Source: an uncultured SAR86 cluster bacterium
GTDB lineage: Bacteria; Pseudomonadota; Gammaproteobacteria; Magnimaribacterales; D2472
Length of the DNA stretch: 64,000 nt
Reading direction: 5' to 3'
Assembly: GCA_943788515.1 (NCBI GenBank)
Contig: CALSQM010000002.1
Span: 161,754 to 225,753, forward strand
A model generated the notes under the pieces. The model saw only the letters and a list, made by a program, of their open reading frames with translations. It was not told the origin of the DNA and did no database searches. Each line of letters begins with the position of its first letter. The stretch's first letter is position 1. This document shows positions 52,127 through 62,220 of the stretch, in pieces. Position numbers and translations under genes: made by a program.

Positions 52127-54133
52127 ATGAATGAGTTATTAATTCCACCATTACTTGGTCTAGTTGGCATGGTTGCTGCACTTATAGTGTACAGACTTGT
52201 AATGAAATATCCTGATGGCCAAGACAAAGTAAAAAAGATTGGTGATCAAATACATAATGGCGCGCTAGCTTTTATGAAAACCGAGTATAAATATTTACTA
52301 GCCTTTATGAGTGTTCTAGTTGTATTGGTCTATTTTGCTCCAGGGCTAGGAATTCATACTGCTATTGCAGTTATTACTGGTGCAGCCGCTTCATCTCTTG
52401 CCGGTTTTATTGGGATGTATGCAGCTACTAAAGCAAATGTAAGAACAGCAACTGCTGCTCAGCAGGATGGCGCTGCAGCTGCCTTATCAGTATCTTTTTA
52501 TGGAGGTTCAGTAATGGGCCTATGTGTAGCATCTCTTGGGCTTATTGGTCTAGGTGGGCTGTATTACTTTTTTAGTGATGGTCATGTTCATGCATTAGAA
52601 GGCTTTGGAATGGGCGCTTCTGTTGTTGCATTATTTTCAAGAGTTGGTGGCGGTATTTTTACAAAAAGTGCTGATGTTGGTGCTGATTTAGTTGGTAAAA
52701 TTGAAGCTGGTATACCTGAAGACGATCCAAGAAACCCTGGTGTGATTGCTGACAATGTAGGTGACAACGTTGGAGACGTAGCTGGAATGGGATCTGATAT
52801 TTTTGAATCATATTGCGGTTCTATGATTGCATCTATTGCAATTGCTTATGCTATGTTTCAGTCTGGTCAAACAGATTCAAAGGATATGATGACGCTTCCT
52901 TTGCTACTTGCTTCCGTTGGGCTAATTGCTTCAATTATTGGAATAATAATAGTGAAACTTCAATCATCAAAAGCTCCTGCAAGTGCTTTAAGGTCAGGTA
53001 CCTTATTAGCACCAGTTATATTCGTTGGCTTCGCATGGCTTTTAATAAACGCTCTTCCTGGTGTATCAACTGCTGTTTGGTGGTGTGTTATTGCTGGTGC
53101 TGTTGGCGGAGTTTTAATAGGCTTAATAACTGAATACTATACAGATTCTGAACAGAAGCCTGTTAGAAGCATTGCAGAATCAGGAGAGACTGGACCAGCT
53201 ACAGTAATGATATCTGGTTTAGCTGTTGGAATGGAATCTGTTGTTATTCCGATTATCATTCTTGCCTCAATAATTTTTGTTTCTACAGGTCTTTCAGGTG
53301 TTTATGGTGTTGGTATAGCAGCCGTTGGCATGCTATCAACCGTAGGTATTACTATGGCAATCGATGCATATGGTCCAGTTGCAGATAATGCCGGTGGTAT
53401 TGCAGAAATGTCAGGAATGGGTAAAGAGGTCAGAGACATCACTGATTCATTAGACGAGCTTGGTAATACTACTGCAGCGATTGGAAAAGGTTTTGCTATT
53501 GGAGCTGCTGCTTTAGCTGCTCTTGCAATTATTTCAGCTTTTTCTGCAGTTGTAACTTTAAACAACCCTGAGTTTTCTTTAGCGCTTACTAAGCCAATTG
53601 TGTTGGTAGGAATGTTTATTGGTGGGTGCATACCATTTGCTATTGCATCTATAACTATGAAAGCTGTTGGTGACGCTGCTTTTGAGATGATTAATGAAAT
53701 CAGAAGACAGTTTAAAGAAATCAGTGGCTTGATGGAAGGAACAGCCGATCCAGATTCTGAAAAATGTGTTGAAATAGCAACCCAAGCTTCTCTAAAGAAA
53801 ATGTTATTACCAGGTATTATTGCTGTTGGCATGCCTGCGTTGGTTGGTTTTGGTCTTGGAGCAGAAGCCTTAGGCGGAATGCTAGCTGGCGGATTACTAG
53901 GTTGTGTTTCTTTGGCACTAATGATGGCTAATGCTGGTGGAGCATGGGATAACGCTAAGAAGTATGTTGAAAAGGGAAATCTTGGTGGTAAAGGCTCAGA
54001 TACTCATTCAGCTGTTGTTGTTGGTGACACTGTTGGAGATCCATTCAAGGATACTTCAGGTCCAGCAATGAACATTCTGATTAATGTTATGGCTATTGTT
54101 AGTTTAGTTATAGCTCCTCTTTTAAGTATATAA
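52127..54133 (+). CDS. hppA: membrane-bound pyrophosphatase HppA (H+ or Na+ pumping)
   Basis: Couples PPi hydrolysis to ion export across the inner membrane; 668 aa with about 16 transmembrane helices. The catalytic loop reads [27 protein letters not shown] near residues 199-225, and the second Asp-rich motif is in [14 protein letters not shown] near the C-terminus. The [14 protein letters not shown] segment has Ala where K+-independent pumps carry Lys (TTKA), so a K+-dependent enzyme is expected. Proton versus sodium selectivity is not clear from reading. Confidence 0.96.
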   Translation: MNELLIPPLLGLVGMVAALIVYRLVMKYPDGQDKVKKIGDQIHNGALAFMKTEYKYLLAFMSVLVVLVYFAPGLGIHTAIAVITGAAASSLAGFIGMYAATKANVRTATAAQQDGAAAALSVSFYGGSVMGLCVASLGLIGLGGLYYFFSDGHVHALEGFGMGASVVALFSRVGGGIFTKSADVGADLVGKIEAGIPEDDPRNPGVIADNVGDNVGDVAGMGSDIFESYCGSMIASIAIAYAMFQSGQTDSKDMMTLPLLLASVGLIASIIGIIIVKLQSSKAPASALRSGTLLAPVIFVGFAWLLINALPGVSTAVWWCVIAGAVGGVLIGLITEYYTDSEQKPVRSIAESGETGPATVMISGLAVGMESVVIPIIILASIIFVSTGLSGVYGVGIAAVGMLSTVGITMAIDAYGPVADNAGGIAEMSGMGKEVRDITDSLDELGNTTAAIGKGFAIGAAALAALAIISAFSAVVTLNNPEFSLALTKPIVLVGMFIGGCIPFAIASITMKAVGDAAFEMINEIRRQFKEISGLMEGTADPDSEKCVEIATQASLKKMLLPGIIAVGMPALVGFGLGAEALGGMLAGGLLGCVSLALMMANAGGAWDNAKKYVEKGNLGGKGSDTHSAVVVGDTVGDPFKDTSGPAMNILINVMAIVSLVIAPLLSI

Positions 54134-54150
54134 AAGTACTTTCAAATCTT

Positions 54151-54180
54151 TATGATCCAGGGTGTTAACTTTGGATCATA
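54151..54180 (+). terminator. hairpin after hppA
   Basis: TATGATCCA (54151-54159) and TGGATCATA (54172-54180) form a perfect 9-bp stem with a 12-base loop, 18 bases after the hppA stop. No T run follows, so it may be a 3'-end stabiliser or a processed end rather than a strong intrinsic terminator. The next gene starts 15 bases later. Confidence 0.5.
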
Positions 54181-54194
54181 TGTTAAATTAAATC

Positions 54195-54863
54195 GTGAAA
54201 AAAAATATCCTAATAATAGGCTATGGAGATATTGGCCACAGATTAAAAATCTTTAGCAACAAACAATATAATTTATATGCCTTAAGTAGATCTCCTGTTA
54301 TGGAAGAGGGTATTACACATTTTTCTTGGGACTGGCTTTCAGGAGAAGCTATGCCATTTCACAACCTATCATTTGAAGCCATTATATTTATACCCAAACC
54401 AAGTGAGATGACTGAAGAGGGCTATATAGAAGGGTTTCTAAACTCACTAAAAAATATTCAAAAATCACTTTCATCTTTAGAATTCAAAAAATTCATTGCC
54501 ATATCTTCAACCAGAGTATTTGGATCTGACCAAAAGGGTGAATTAACAGAAGATGATACTCCAATCCCTAATGATTACAGGGGGAGCATCATAAAAGAAT
54601 ATGAGTTAATGCTCATAGATTATTATCAAGACAAATTAAATATTCTTCGATTTTCTGGGTTATATGATAAAACTACAGACAGGCTGCCATTTAATAGACT
54701 TCATAGAAATAGTGCTGCAAAAATAATAGATTTTTTTATAAGTAAGCCATTTAGTGGCTCCAATAATATCATCCATTGCTCTGAAGACAGAGGGATAGAT
54801 GAGTCTAATAAATGCATATCAAACATAAAATTAAAAGAATTAGGCTTTGCTTTTGATGATTAA
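54195..54863 (+). CDS. NAD-dependent epimerase/dehydratase-like protein
   Basis: 222 aa extended-SDR-like protein starting at GTG 54195. The N-terminal nucleotide motif is IIGYGDIGHRL (GxGxxG) near residues 6-16. The YSR..LSRSP and ISSTRVFG motifs (about 97-104) follow, and the catalytic Tyr..Lys is approximated by YRGSIIKEYE. It resembles small YeeZ-type nucleoside-sugar epimerases. Substrate unknown. The gap to yicC is 38 bases. Confidence 0.8.
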   Translation: MKKNILIIGYGDIGHRLKIFSNKQYNLYALSRSPVMEEGITHFSWDWLSGEAMPFHNLSFEAIIFIPKPSEMTEEGYIEGFLNSLKNIQKSLSSLEFKKFIAISSTRVFGSDQKGELTEDDTPIPNDYRGSIIKEYELMLIDYYQDKLNILRFSGLYDKTTDRLPFNRLHRNSAAKIIDFFISKPFSGSNNIIHCSEDRGIDESNKCISNIKLKELGFAFDD

Positions 54864-54901
54864 ACCTAGAACTAAAACCTTAAGAGAAATACAATAATAT
54901 T

Positions 54902-55754
54902 ATGACTAAAAGCATGACAGGCTTCGGCTCTTCAAGATATCTAGATACAAAAATTGAAATTTATTGTGAAATTAAGACTGTAAACCATAGGTTTCTTGAA
55001 ATTTCTACAAAACCCAACGATCTTCATAGTGAGCTTGATGTTTATGTGAGAGATATCACATCAAAAAAATTAAGACGTGGAAGTGTTGATATTAGATTTA
55101 AGTTAAAGTTTCCTACTGAGAATAAGTTTACAGTTAATGATTCTTCCCTAAACAACTTAATAAGAACAATAAAAAATATAAAGCAGATTAAATTAGAAAA
55201 TCTTAGTTTTACCGATGTAAAAGACATACCTGGAATAATCAATGTTGAGCAAGTCACCAGCATCAAGTTAAATTTAGTCAAAAGGGTCTTTCAAGAGTCT
55301 TTAAAAATGCTACTGGATGATAGAGCATCAGAAGGTGCAAAAATTGAAAAATTATTTCTTCAAAAAATTAATAAAATAGAGAAGAACGCTATAAAACTAT
55401 CAACTTCTAATAAAAAGTTAACAAAGAAACGATATGAGAATTTAAATAATAAGATTTCAAATTTATCATTAACCCTTGATCAAAGCCGCATAGAACAGGA
55501 GATTGCTTTACTTGTTTTAAAGCATGATGTTGCAGAAGAGATAGAAAGAATAATCTTCCATGCAAAGTCTTTAAAACAAGAGCTGGGGTCAACAACAGCT
55601 AGTGGAAAAAAAAATTGATTTTGTACTTCAAGAGTTATTTAGGGAGACTAGCACTCTGTCTGTAAAGCTCGATGAACCTTCGTATAAACAAATAGCATTA
55701 GAGATGAAACTCTCGGTTGAAGAGATGCGCGAACAGGCACAAAACATTGAGTAA
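54902..55754 (+). pseudogene. yicC: YicC family protein, +1 frameshift in an A9 run
   Basis: YicC/YloC-type endoribonuclease family member (YicC is implicated in RNA turnover). The first frame starts with the signature MTKSMTGFGSS and reads to HAKSLKQELGSTTASGKKN, then stops at 55618. The missing conserved C-terminus (DFVLQELFRETSTL to MREQAQNIE) is in the next frame and ends at TAA 55752-55754. Deleting one A from the nine-A run (55606-55614) fuses them into about 283 aa, the normal YicC length. The restored stop overlaps the gmk TTG start, supporting the correction. Confidence 0.88.
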
Positions 55755-56364
55755 TAAAAAAGGTAAATTAATTGTAATTTCTGCGCCATCTGGAGCAGGC
55801 AAGTCTTCACTTATAAAGGCTATTATTAATAATAATAGCAATATTGAGCTCTCTATTTCTGCAACAACAAGAATGCCTAGGGAGGGTGAGGGTAATGCTA
55901 AAGATTATTTTTTTATTTCTGATGAAGAATTCAATGAATTAAAATTAAAAGATGAATTTGTTGAGTGTGCATTGGTTCATAATTATCAATACGGTACTTT
56001 AAAGTCATATATTAATGAAAGAATTGATATGGGTATTAATGTTATTCTTGATATTGATGTTCAAGGTTTTGAGCAGATACAAAATGCAAACATTAACAAT
56101 ACATCGGTTTTTATTATTCCTCCAAGTATTGAAGAGCTTAGAAATAGGCTAAATATAAGGGGACTAGATTCTCAAGACGTTATAGAAACTAGGCTTGAAA
56201 ATGCAATACATGAATTGAAATATGCAAATGATTTTGATTTTAGAATTCTTAATGATGCATTCGATGACGCGCTTAAAAGTCTTGTATCTATTATCTTTGA
56301 TGATGATTGTAAGGATATTGATACTAAAAAAAGTACAAAGATCTTGCAAGAATTACTGTCTTAA
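55747..56364 (+). CDS. gmk: guanylate kinase
   Basis: Phosphorylates GMP to GDP with ATP. P-loop SAPSGAGKSS near residues 11-20, then the TTRMPREGE and FISDEEF GMP-binding segments. Two TTG starts are possible. I use 55747 (205 aa), because an AGG lies about 10 bases upstream and the codon overlaps the repaired yicC stop; the TTG at 55717 would add ten residues that are read-through of yicC. gmk-rpoZ-spoT is a classic gammaproteobacterial order. Confidence 0.94.
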   Translation: MSNKKGKLIVISAPSGAGKSSLIKAIINNNSNIELSISATTRMPREGEGNAKDYFFISDEEFNELKLKDEFVECALVHNYQYGTLKSYINERIDMGINVILDIDVQGFEQIQNANINNTSVFIIPPSIEELRNRLNIRGLDSQDVIETRLENAIHELKYANDFDFRILNDAFDDALKSLVSIIFDDDCKDIDTKKSTKILQELLS

Positions 56365-56406
56365 TGAGCAAATAACAATTAGAATAGCTGACCCAGGAGA
56401 AATTAT

Positions 56407-56676
56407 ATGGCTAGAATTACAGTAGAGGATTGTTTACAAATAATACCAAGTAGGTTTGATCTAATAATCATGGCTTCAAAAAGAGCTCGTCAGTTAGCTA
56501 CTACTAGCAGAGATCCTCTTGTTGAGTGGGATAATGACAAGCCAACTCTTGTAGCACTTAGAGAAATTGAAGCTGGTCTTTTAGATAAAGAAACTTTAGA
56601 CAGAACTTTAGAGGAAGATGTTCTACTTGATGAGTTTTCAACACCAGGGAATGAAGAAACACAAACTACTGGCTAA
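56407..56676 (+). CDS. rpoZ: RNA polymerase omega subunit RpoZ
   Basis: 89 aa small subunit that helps fold and assemble the beta' subunit. The N-terminal ARITVEDCL and [15 protein letters not shown] motifs are characteristic, followed by [11 protein letters not shown]. An AGGAG Shine-Dalgarno lies a few bases before the ATG. It sits between gmk and spoT, with spoT beginning 18 bases after its stop. In the same order in E. coli, omega and SpoT both affect the response to ppGpp. Confidence 0.96.
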   Translation: MARITVEDCLQIIPSRFDLIIMASKRARQLATTSRDPLVEWDNDKPTLVALREIEAGLLDKETLDRTLEEDVLLDEFSTPGNEETQTTG

Positions 56677-56694
56677 ATAATTTGGAGGGCTAAT

Positions 56695-58884
56695 TTGACT
56701 GAAACAGCTCTACCGAATAACGCATTACTAAATTTTAAAGATACAGAGGTTTTAAGACTTCCTGTATCTTTTTATAAAGAGGCCAAATCTTATTTGTCTT
56801 ACAAAGACATAAAAAAAATTCAAAAAGCTTATACATTTGCTTTTTATGCCCACCAGGGACAAAAAAGAAAAGATGGCTCAGATTATATAACTCACCCAGT
56901 TGCAGTAACTCAGATTATGCTTGGACTCAAAGTAGGCCCAGATTCAATATGTGCGGCTTTAATGCATGATGTACTGGAAGACTGCAACGTTCAAAAAAAT
57001 AACTTATCTAAATATTTTGGAGAAGATGTAGCCAACATTATCGATGGTGTTAGCAAGCTTGGTAAGCTTGATATGCAGAACAAAGCAGAAACTAATGCCA
57101 ATAACTTACAAAAAATGGCTTTAGCAATGGCTAATGATGTAAGGGTCATACTTGTTAAACTGTGCGATCGTCTGCATAACATGAGAACAATAGAGCACAT
57201 GCCAAGGTTCAAGCAGATTCAAAAATCAAAAGAAACTTTGGAAGTTTATGGTCCTTTGGCATTGAGAATTGGCATGCAAGATCTAAGAGCAGAGCTTGAA
57301 GACTTATCTTTTAAGTGTATGCATCCGATGAGAGCTCAGATGCTAGAAAATGCTATAGATAGCTCAAGCGGAGGCAGGAAAAAAATTGTAGAAAAAATTA
57401 GAAAAGAGTTAAAAAGTCATCTAAAAACAAACAGTATAGAAAATGCAGCGGTAAAGGGCAGAGAAAAAAATATTTATAGCATCTACAATAAAATTAAGAA
57501 AAAACACAAGCCATTTTCTGAAATTTTGGATGTTTATGGATTCCGAATATTAGTCGATAACGTTGATGATTGTTACAGGGCCCTTGGGATAATTCATAAT
57601 TATTTTGCACCTATTGAGAATAAGTTTAAGGACTACATAGCTATACCTAAAACCAATGGCTACCAGGCACTCCATACAAGCTTATTAGCTTTAAATGCTT
57701 TTCCCATTGAAGTGCAGATACAAACAAGAAGTATGTGGGCTACTGCCAATATGGGTATTGCCGCTCACTGGAGCTATAAGACAAATGATGGTGGAAGAGG
57801 TCCAGAATTGCGAGCAAGCAAATGGCTATCAGGCTTAATAGATCTTCAAAAAAAATCTACAAGCTCAATTGAGTTTGCAGAAGCTATTAAAAAAGATTTA
57901 GAGCCAAATGAGGTATATTTATTTTCACCAAAAGGTCATGTGTATTCTATTAAAACGGGCGCAACACCTATTGATTTTGCATATGAGGTTCATACTGGCC
58001 TTGGAAATAGCATTATCGGATGCAAAGTTAACAGGAGAGAAGCACCTCTTAATGTTGAACTTGAGAGCGGTCAAACAGTAGAAATAATAACATCTGACTA
58101 TCCAGTAGATGCAGATCCCGCATGGTTAAATTTTGTTGTAACTAGCAAAGCAAGAAGCGGAATTAGATCTAGGCTAAGAAATCAAAAAAACTCTTCTGCT
58201 AGAAAGGCAGGAAAGTTAATGCTTGAATCAGAATTAAAAAGATCTGGAACATCATTGGAGGATTATAGGGGGAGTACTCTTAAAAGAGTTCTAGATTCAA
58301 TCGGAGTCACCACCCTAAATAAACTACTAACAGATCTTGGTTCGGGCAAAAGAACTGGAAATATTGTTGCTGAAAGATTCTATTCGGGGCTGCAAATTAG
58401 AAAAGAAAAACAAATTACTGATAATAGGATGGTTCCAATCATTGATAACCATATTGAGGGTGTTTCAGTAGTATTTGCTAAATGCTGTCATCCTATTCAG
58501 GGAGATCCAGTCATAGCACACTCAGATACAGAAAGAGGAATTGTTGTGCACCATCAAAGATGTAAACAAGTAGCTCCATATATTAATAAAGATCCTAGGT
58601 ATTTCTCTGCTTATTGGGAAGATTCAAGAAAATCTCATCTGTACCTAGCAATGCTTAAAATTACTACTGAAAATAAAGTAGGGGTTTTATCAGACATTGT
58701 TTCTATATTTGCAAAGGCAGGAATTAATATCGAGCAAGTTAATACCAAGGCGGTTGATCAAAAATTTTCTGAGTTCTCATTGGAAGTAAATATTGAGAGC
58801 CTTGATGAGCTCAAAAGAATTATGTCCAAGGTAAGATCAAAAAAATTCACGGCTAGCTGCGTAAGAATTATTAATGATAAATAA
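56695..58884 (+). CDS. spoT: bifunctional (p)ppGpp synthetase/hydrolase SpoT
   Basis: RelA/SpoT homologue of 729 aa beginning at TTG 56695, which has a strong GGAGGG site upstream. The N-terminal HD hydrolase domain contains HPVAVTQI and the ALMHDVLEDC motif. The synthetase domain has YGFRILVD near 275 and FKDYIAIPKTNGYQALHTSL. TGS and C-terminal ACT domains (from about 650) follow. Both the hydrolase HD and synthetase sequences look intact, so both activities are predicted. Confidence 0.95.
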   Translation: MTETALPNNALLNFKDTEVLRLPVSFYKEAKSYLSYKDIKKIQKAYTFAFYAHQGQKRKDGSDYITHPVAVTQIMLGLKVGPDSICAALMHDVLEDCNVQKNNLSKYFGEDVANIIDGVSKLGKLDMQNKAETNANNLQKMALAMANDVRVILVKLCDRLHNMRTIEHMPRFKQIQKSKETLEVYGPLALRIGMQDLRAELEDLSFKCMHPMRAQMLENAIDSSSGGRKKIVEKIRKELKSHLKTNSIENAAVKGREKNIYSIYNKIKKKHKPFSEILDVYGFRILVDNVDDCYRALGIIHNYFAPIENKFKDYIAIPKTNGYQALHTSLLALNAFPIEVQIQTRSMWATANMGIAAHWSYKTNDGGRGPELRASKWLSGLIDLQKKSTSSIEFAEAIKKDLEPNEVYLFSPKGHVYSIKTGATPIDFAYEVHTGLGNSIIGCKVNRREAPLNVELESGQTVEIITSDYPVDADPAWLNFVVTSKARSGIRSRLRNQKNSSARKAGKLMLESELKRSGTSLEDYRGSTLKRVLDSIGVTTLNKLLTDLGSGKRTGNIVAERFYSGLQIRKEKQITDNRMVPIIDNHIEGVSVVFAKCCHPIQGDPVIAHSDTERGIVVHHQRCKQVAPYINKDPRYFSAYWEDSRKSHLYLAMLKITTENKVGVLSDIVSIFAKAGINIEQVNTKAVDQKFSEFSLEVNIESLDELKRIMSKVRSKKFTASCVRIINDK

Positions 58885-58963
58885 TAGAACGAAACTATTT
58901 TTTATTATGTACAATTCATTACTTAAATAATAGCAACCAACTTACCTAAGAGAGAAAGATATT

Positions 58964-59350
58964 ATGACTAAAGAGATAATTTTTACAGAAGATGCTCCAA
59001 AGGCTATTGGGCCATATTCTCAAGCTGTAAAATCAGGTGGTTTTTTATTTGTTTCAGGTCAAATACCTCTCAATCCTGTTAGCGGCGACCTTATGAACTC
59101 TTCAATAGAAGACCAGGCTGAACAAGTAATTACAAACCTTTCTGCAATATGCAAAGCTGCAAATACCAACCTTTCTAATATTGTTAAATTAACTATCTAT
59201 ATCACAGACATGAATGACTTTTCTATTGTGAACCAAGCTATGGAGAATCACTTTGAAGCTCCTTATCCAGCAAGGGCAACCATAGAAGTTTCAGCACTTC
59301 CTTTAGGAGTAAATGTAGAAATGGATGCAATAGTAAATCTAGATGAATAA
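58964..59350 (+). CDS. ridA: enamine/imine deaminase RidA (YjgF family)
   Basis: 128 aa RidA that hydrolyses reactive 2-aminoacrylate and related enamines released by PLP enzymes. Motifs are APKAIGPYSQA at the N-terminus, SGQIPLNP, and the terminal ARATIEVSALPLGVNVEMDAI with the substrate-binding arginine. An AGAGAG element precedes the ATG. It overlaps pyrB by 8 bases; ridA linked to pyrB is a familiar enteric arrangement. Confidence 0.95.
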   Translation: MTKEIIFTEDAPKAIGPYSQAVKSGGFLFVSGQIPLNPVSGDLMNSSIEDQAEQVITNLSAICKAANTNLSNIVKLTIYITDMNDFSIVNQAMENHFEAPYPARATIEVSALPLGVNVEMDAIVNLDE

Positions 59351-60248
59351 AAGCCTACTATCTATAAATGACTTATCTAAACAAGAAATACTCGATCTTA
59401 TAGAGTTTGCTAGAAACTTTAAAAATGATGATGGCTCTTTCAAGAAAGAGACTCTTTTTCCAGATAAAACAGTTGCAAGTATTTTCTGTGAGCCGAGCAC
59501 AAGGACTAAATCGTCATTTGAAATTGCCGCAAAAAATCTAGGATGCAGTGTGGTTGGCTTCGATGCCTCAAGCTCTTCAATAGAAAAAGGTGAATCAATA
59601 TATGAAACCGTTGATGCGCTGGGCTTAATGGGAGTTGATCTTTGCGTCCTTAGACATCCAGACTCAGTTATACGTGAGTTAGATGAATACATGCCCGAAA
59701 TGGTTTTTATTAATGGTGGAGAGGGGTCGATATCCCACCCCACACAAGCCTTAATTGATTTGATGACCATTATTGATAGCAAGGGCTCTATAGATGATTT
59801 AAATATTGTGATTGTTGGTGATCTTGACCACTCGCGAGTTACATCATCTTTCGTAGAAGGCATCTCTAATTTTTCTTTTAATTCATTAACATTCTGCGGT
59901 CATCCAAGCATGAGTTCAAAATATTTAGATCCTGCTTTAGGAAGGTATGAGCCAGATCTTGATTTGGCTGTCCAAGATGCAGATGTAATTATCACATTAA
60001 GAATTCAACATGAAAGGTTCGAAGAAGAGCTTAATCTTGATCTTGATGATTATAAGCATGCCTATGAATTAACTTTAGAAAGAGTTGAGCAAGCAAGGGG
60101 TGATGTAATAGTCATGCACCCTGGCCCAGTTAATTATATTGAAATATCTGAAAGCGTTTATCAGTCAGATAATTCAGTAATAAGGAATCAGGTTGCAAAT
60201 GGTGTGGCTATAAGAATGGCTGTATTAGCTAGATATTTGAGCAGCTAG
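59343..60248 (+). CDS. pyrB: aspartate carbamoyltransferase catalytic subunit PyrB
   Basis: Second step of de novo UMP synthesis. Carbamoyl-phosphate motif EPSTRTKSSFE near residues 48-58, the IVGDLDHSRVTSSF aspartate-binding region, and the MHPGPVNY loop near the C-terminus. 301 aa, no pyrI regulatory gene follows. The start overlaps ridA and the 3' end overlaps convergent ribE by 24 bases. pyrE lies close by on the opposite strand. Confidence 0.95.
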   Translation: MNKSLLSINDLSKQEILDLIEFARNFKNDDGSFKKETLFPDKTVASIFCEPSTRTKSSFEIAAKNLGCSVVGFDASSSSIEKGESIYETVDALGLMGVDLCVLRHPDSVIRELDEYMPEMVFINGGEGSISHPTQALIDLMTIIDSKGSIDDLNIVIVGDLDHSRVTSSFVEGISNFSFNSLTFCGHPSMSSKYLDPALGRYEPDLDLAVQDADVIITLRIQHERFEEELNLDLDDYKHAYELTLERVEQARGDVIVMHPGPVNYIEISESVYQSDNSVIRNQVANGVAIRMAVLARYLSS

Positions 60249-60839
60249 GGTTTTCTTAACAGTATTCACTACTATGATTGTGTTTTGATCTATCTCGATA
60301 TTAACTTGATCACCTTTTGAGAGTTGGTCCAAATTAGTTATATTTAGTGTTTCAGGTATCAAGTGAATATAAAAGTTAGTTTTAGTAACTTTACCAATAG
60401 TTAAACTGCAGCCATTAATACCTATATAGCCCTTTTCCATAACGTAGTCTGAATATTTTTTTACTAATGATATTTGTATATCCTTAGTATTTTTTTTATC
60501 AATAATTTTTATGATATTGGCTGTGAAATGAACATGTCCTGACATCAAATGTCCTCCAATCTCAGTTGAAGCTTTTATGGACCTTTCAAGATTAACTGTA
60601 TCGCCTTTGCTAATATTCTGTAAATTAGTCTTGCTAATAGTTTCTTCTATTACATCAAATTTAAGTGTTTTAGAGCCGTTATCTTTTGAGGTAAGACAAA
60701 CGCCATTAACAGAAATACTGGCACCTCTCTTCAAATTTTTATCAAAACCCTTTGGAGTAGATATCTCTAAAGACAGATAGTCTTCATATTTTTTAACTTT
60801 GGAAACCTTGCTTTTAACTGAAACAATTCCTGAAAACAT
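60225..60839 (-). CDS. ribE: riboflavin synthase subunit alpha
   Basis: Dismutes two molecules of 6,7-dimethyl-8-ribityllumazine to riboflavin. Two lumazine-binding repeats: first MFSGIV ... SISVNGVCLT, second GHVH ... GINGCSLTIG with the HLIPETLNITNL tail. The 204 aa length is normal. It lies one base downstream of pyrE, not beside ribB or ribH. It is convergent with pyrB. I see no FMN riboswitch upstream. Confidence 0.93.
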   Translation of the reverse strand: MFSGIVSVKSKVSKVKKYEDYLSLEISTPKGFDKNLKRGASISVNGVCLTSKDNGSKTLKFDVIEETISKTNLQNISKGDTVNLERSIKASTEIGGHLMSGHVHFTANIIKIIDKKNTKDIQISLVKKYSDYVMEKGYIGINGCSLTIGKVTKTNFYIHLIPETLNITNLDQLSKGDQVNIEIDQNTIIVVNTVKKTLAAQISS

Positions 60840-60840
60840 T

Positions 60841-61476
60841 TTATGCTCCCCAGTTGTCTCTGTAGCTAGTTAGTTCTTCTAAATACTTGCTATAGTCAGA
60901 ATTATTTTCAGTAAACGATATAAGCGTATCAAGATTAACTATAGATTTAATAGTTATACCAAAATCATTTTTGAGCTCTTGTGATGCAGATATTTCAGCA
61001 GTGCCTTTTTCTTGCCTATCAAGACCCACAACAAATATTTTTGGCATAGCTCCAATTTTATTAATAAGCTCAATTGATTGTCGTGCAGCTGTTCCTGCAG
61101 AAAGCACATCATCAATTATCAATACATTACCAGCAGGATTATTCCCAATAATATTTCCACCTTCGCCATGATCTTTGATCTCTTTCCTATCAAATGACAG
61201 AGGATAGCTTTTTCCATTTTGACTTAGAAGTAAAGCAACAATAGATCCTAGAAATATACCTTTATATGCAGGACCATAAATACAGTCATATTCCAGTTTA
61301 GTTTCATTGATTGCTTGAACATAGCAATTAGCTAGTTCTGATAGGTTGCCAGACAGCATTTTGGCTGCATTGAAAAAGTAGGGGCTTTTCCTGCCCGATT
61401 TAAGAGTGAAATTACCAAACTCTAATGCTTTTGCATCTAATGCAAGATTTAAAAATATTCTCTGGTAATCTTTCAC
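60841..61476 (-). CDS. pyrE: orotate phosphoribosyltransferase PyrE
   Basis: Adds phosphoribose to orotate to give OMP. The FTLKSGRKSPYFFNA orotate motif begins near residue 22. The PRPP-binding motif VLIIDDVLSAGTAARQS is near 120-136. 211 aa, close to the E. coli 213. It directly abuts rph (1-base gap), the conserved rph-pyrE pair. The E. coli pyrE attenuator lies at the rph-pyrE junction, but no comparable hairpin with a T run is visible here. Confidence 0.95.
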   Translation of the reverse strand: MKDYQRIFLNLALDAKALEFGNFTLKSGRKSPYFFNAAKMLSGNLSELANCYVQAINETKLEYDCIYGPAYKGIFLGSIVALLLSQNGKSYPLSFDRKEIKDHGEGGNIIGNNPAGNVLIIDDVLSAGTAARQSIELINKIGAMPKIFVVGLDRQEKGTAEISASQELKNDFGITIKSIVNLDTLISFTENNSDYSKYLEELTSYRDNWGA

Positions 61477-62181
61477 TTATTTTAAGCAGGCCTTTTGTTT
61501 TTGAATGATATCTGCAATAGCAGCACTTCCAATATTAAGCATATCATCAAGCTGCTCTCTATTGAATGGAGCCTCTTCGCCAGTGCCTTGAATTTCAATT
61601 ATTTCAGAACTGTCAGTCATAACTAAATTTAAATCAACCTCAGCACTACTATCCTCTTTGTAGTCCAAATCAAGAGCAACTTGACCATCTAGGACTCCAA
61701 GAGAAACTGCAGCAACATGAGATTTAATTGCTCTATGGTCGTCGTGATGGTTTTGAAGAGCTAGAAATAATGCAACACATCCACCTGTGATCGAAGCAGT
61801 CCTTGTTCCGCCGTCTGCTTGAATAACATCACAGTCAATATTAATAGTTTTACCTTTTATATATTTTAAATTAACTGCTTGTCTCAATGATCTTCCTATT
61901 AGTCTTTGAATTTCTTGAGTTCTTCCACTTTGTTTTCCTCTTGCAGCCTCTCTTCCCATTCTTTCATTTGTTGATCGAGGAAGCATCCCGTATTCAGCAG
62001 TTACCCAGCCCTCATCACTTCCTCTCATCCATCTTGGGACATTAGTATCTATAGAGGCAGTACAAATTACCTTTGTATTTCCAAACGAGACAAGAACAGA
62101 GCCTTCAGCATGAACATTAATATTTGGTTCAATTTTAATTTCTCTAAGCTCGTTAGGCTTTCTGTTGTTGCTTCTTTCCAT
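61477..62181 (-). CDS. rph: ribonuclease PH
   Basis: Phosphorolytic 3'-to-5' exoribonuclease that matures tRNA 3' ends. RNase PH fold with the [13 protein letters not shown] start, the [15 protein letters not shown] motif, the [15 protein letters not shown] helix and the phosphate-binding [16 protein letters not shown]. The length of 234 aa and intact C-terminus indicate a functional enzyme, unlike the frameshifted rph of E. coli K-12. Confidence 0.96.
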   Translation of the reverse strand: MERSNNRKPNELREIKIEPNINVHAEGSVLVSFGNTKVICTASIDTNVPRWMRGSDEGWVTAEYGMLPRSTNERMGREAARGKQSGRTQEIQRLIGRSLRQAVNLKYIKGKTINIDCDVIQADGGTRTASITGGCVALFLALQNHHDDHRAIKSHVAAVSLGVLDGQVALDLDYKEDSSAEVDLNLVMTDSSEIIEIQGTGEEAPFNREQLDDMLNIGSAAIADIIQKQKACLK

Positions 62182-62220
62182 ATTTTTTTCCTATAGGACA
62201 CGATGATCCCGTAACTATAT

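Noticed and set aside
53302..53832. Minus-strand ORF (176 aa) opposite hppA
   Set aside because: Ala/Ile/Pro-rich product mirrors the low-complexity codons of hppA; no independent support.
59339..59863. Long minus-strand ORF (174 aa) opposite pyrB
   Set aside because: Lies entirely over the highly conserved pyrB frame, has no ribosome-binding site or family match; it is a shadow.
60840..61476. FMN riboswitch or pyrE attenuator near ribE/pyrE
   Set aside because: Genes abut with one-base gaps, and no hairpin plus T run or RFN-like element is visible.
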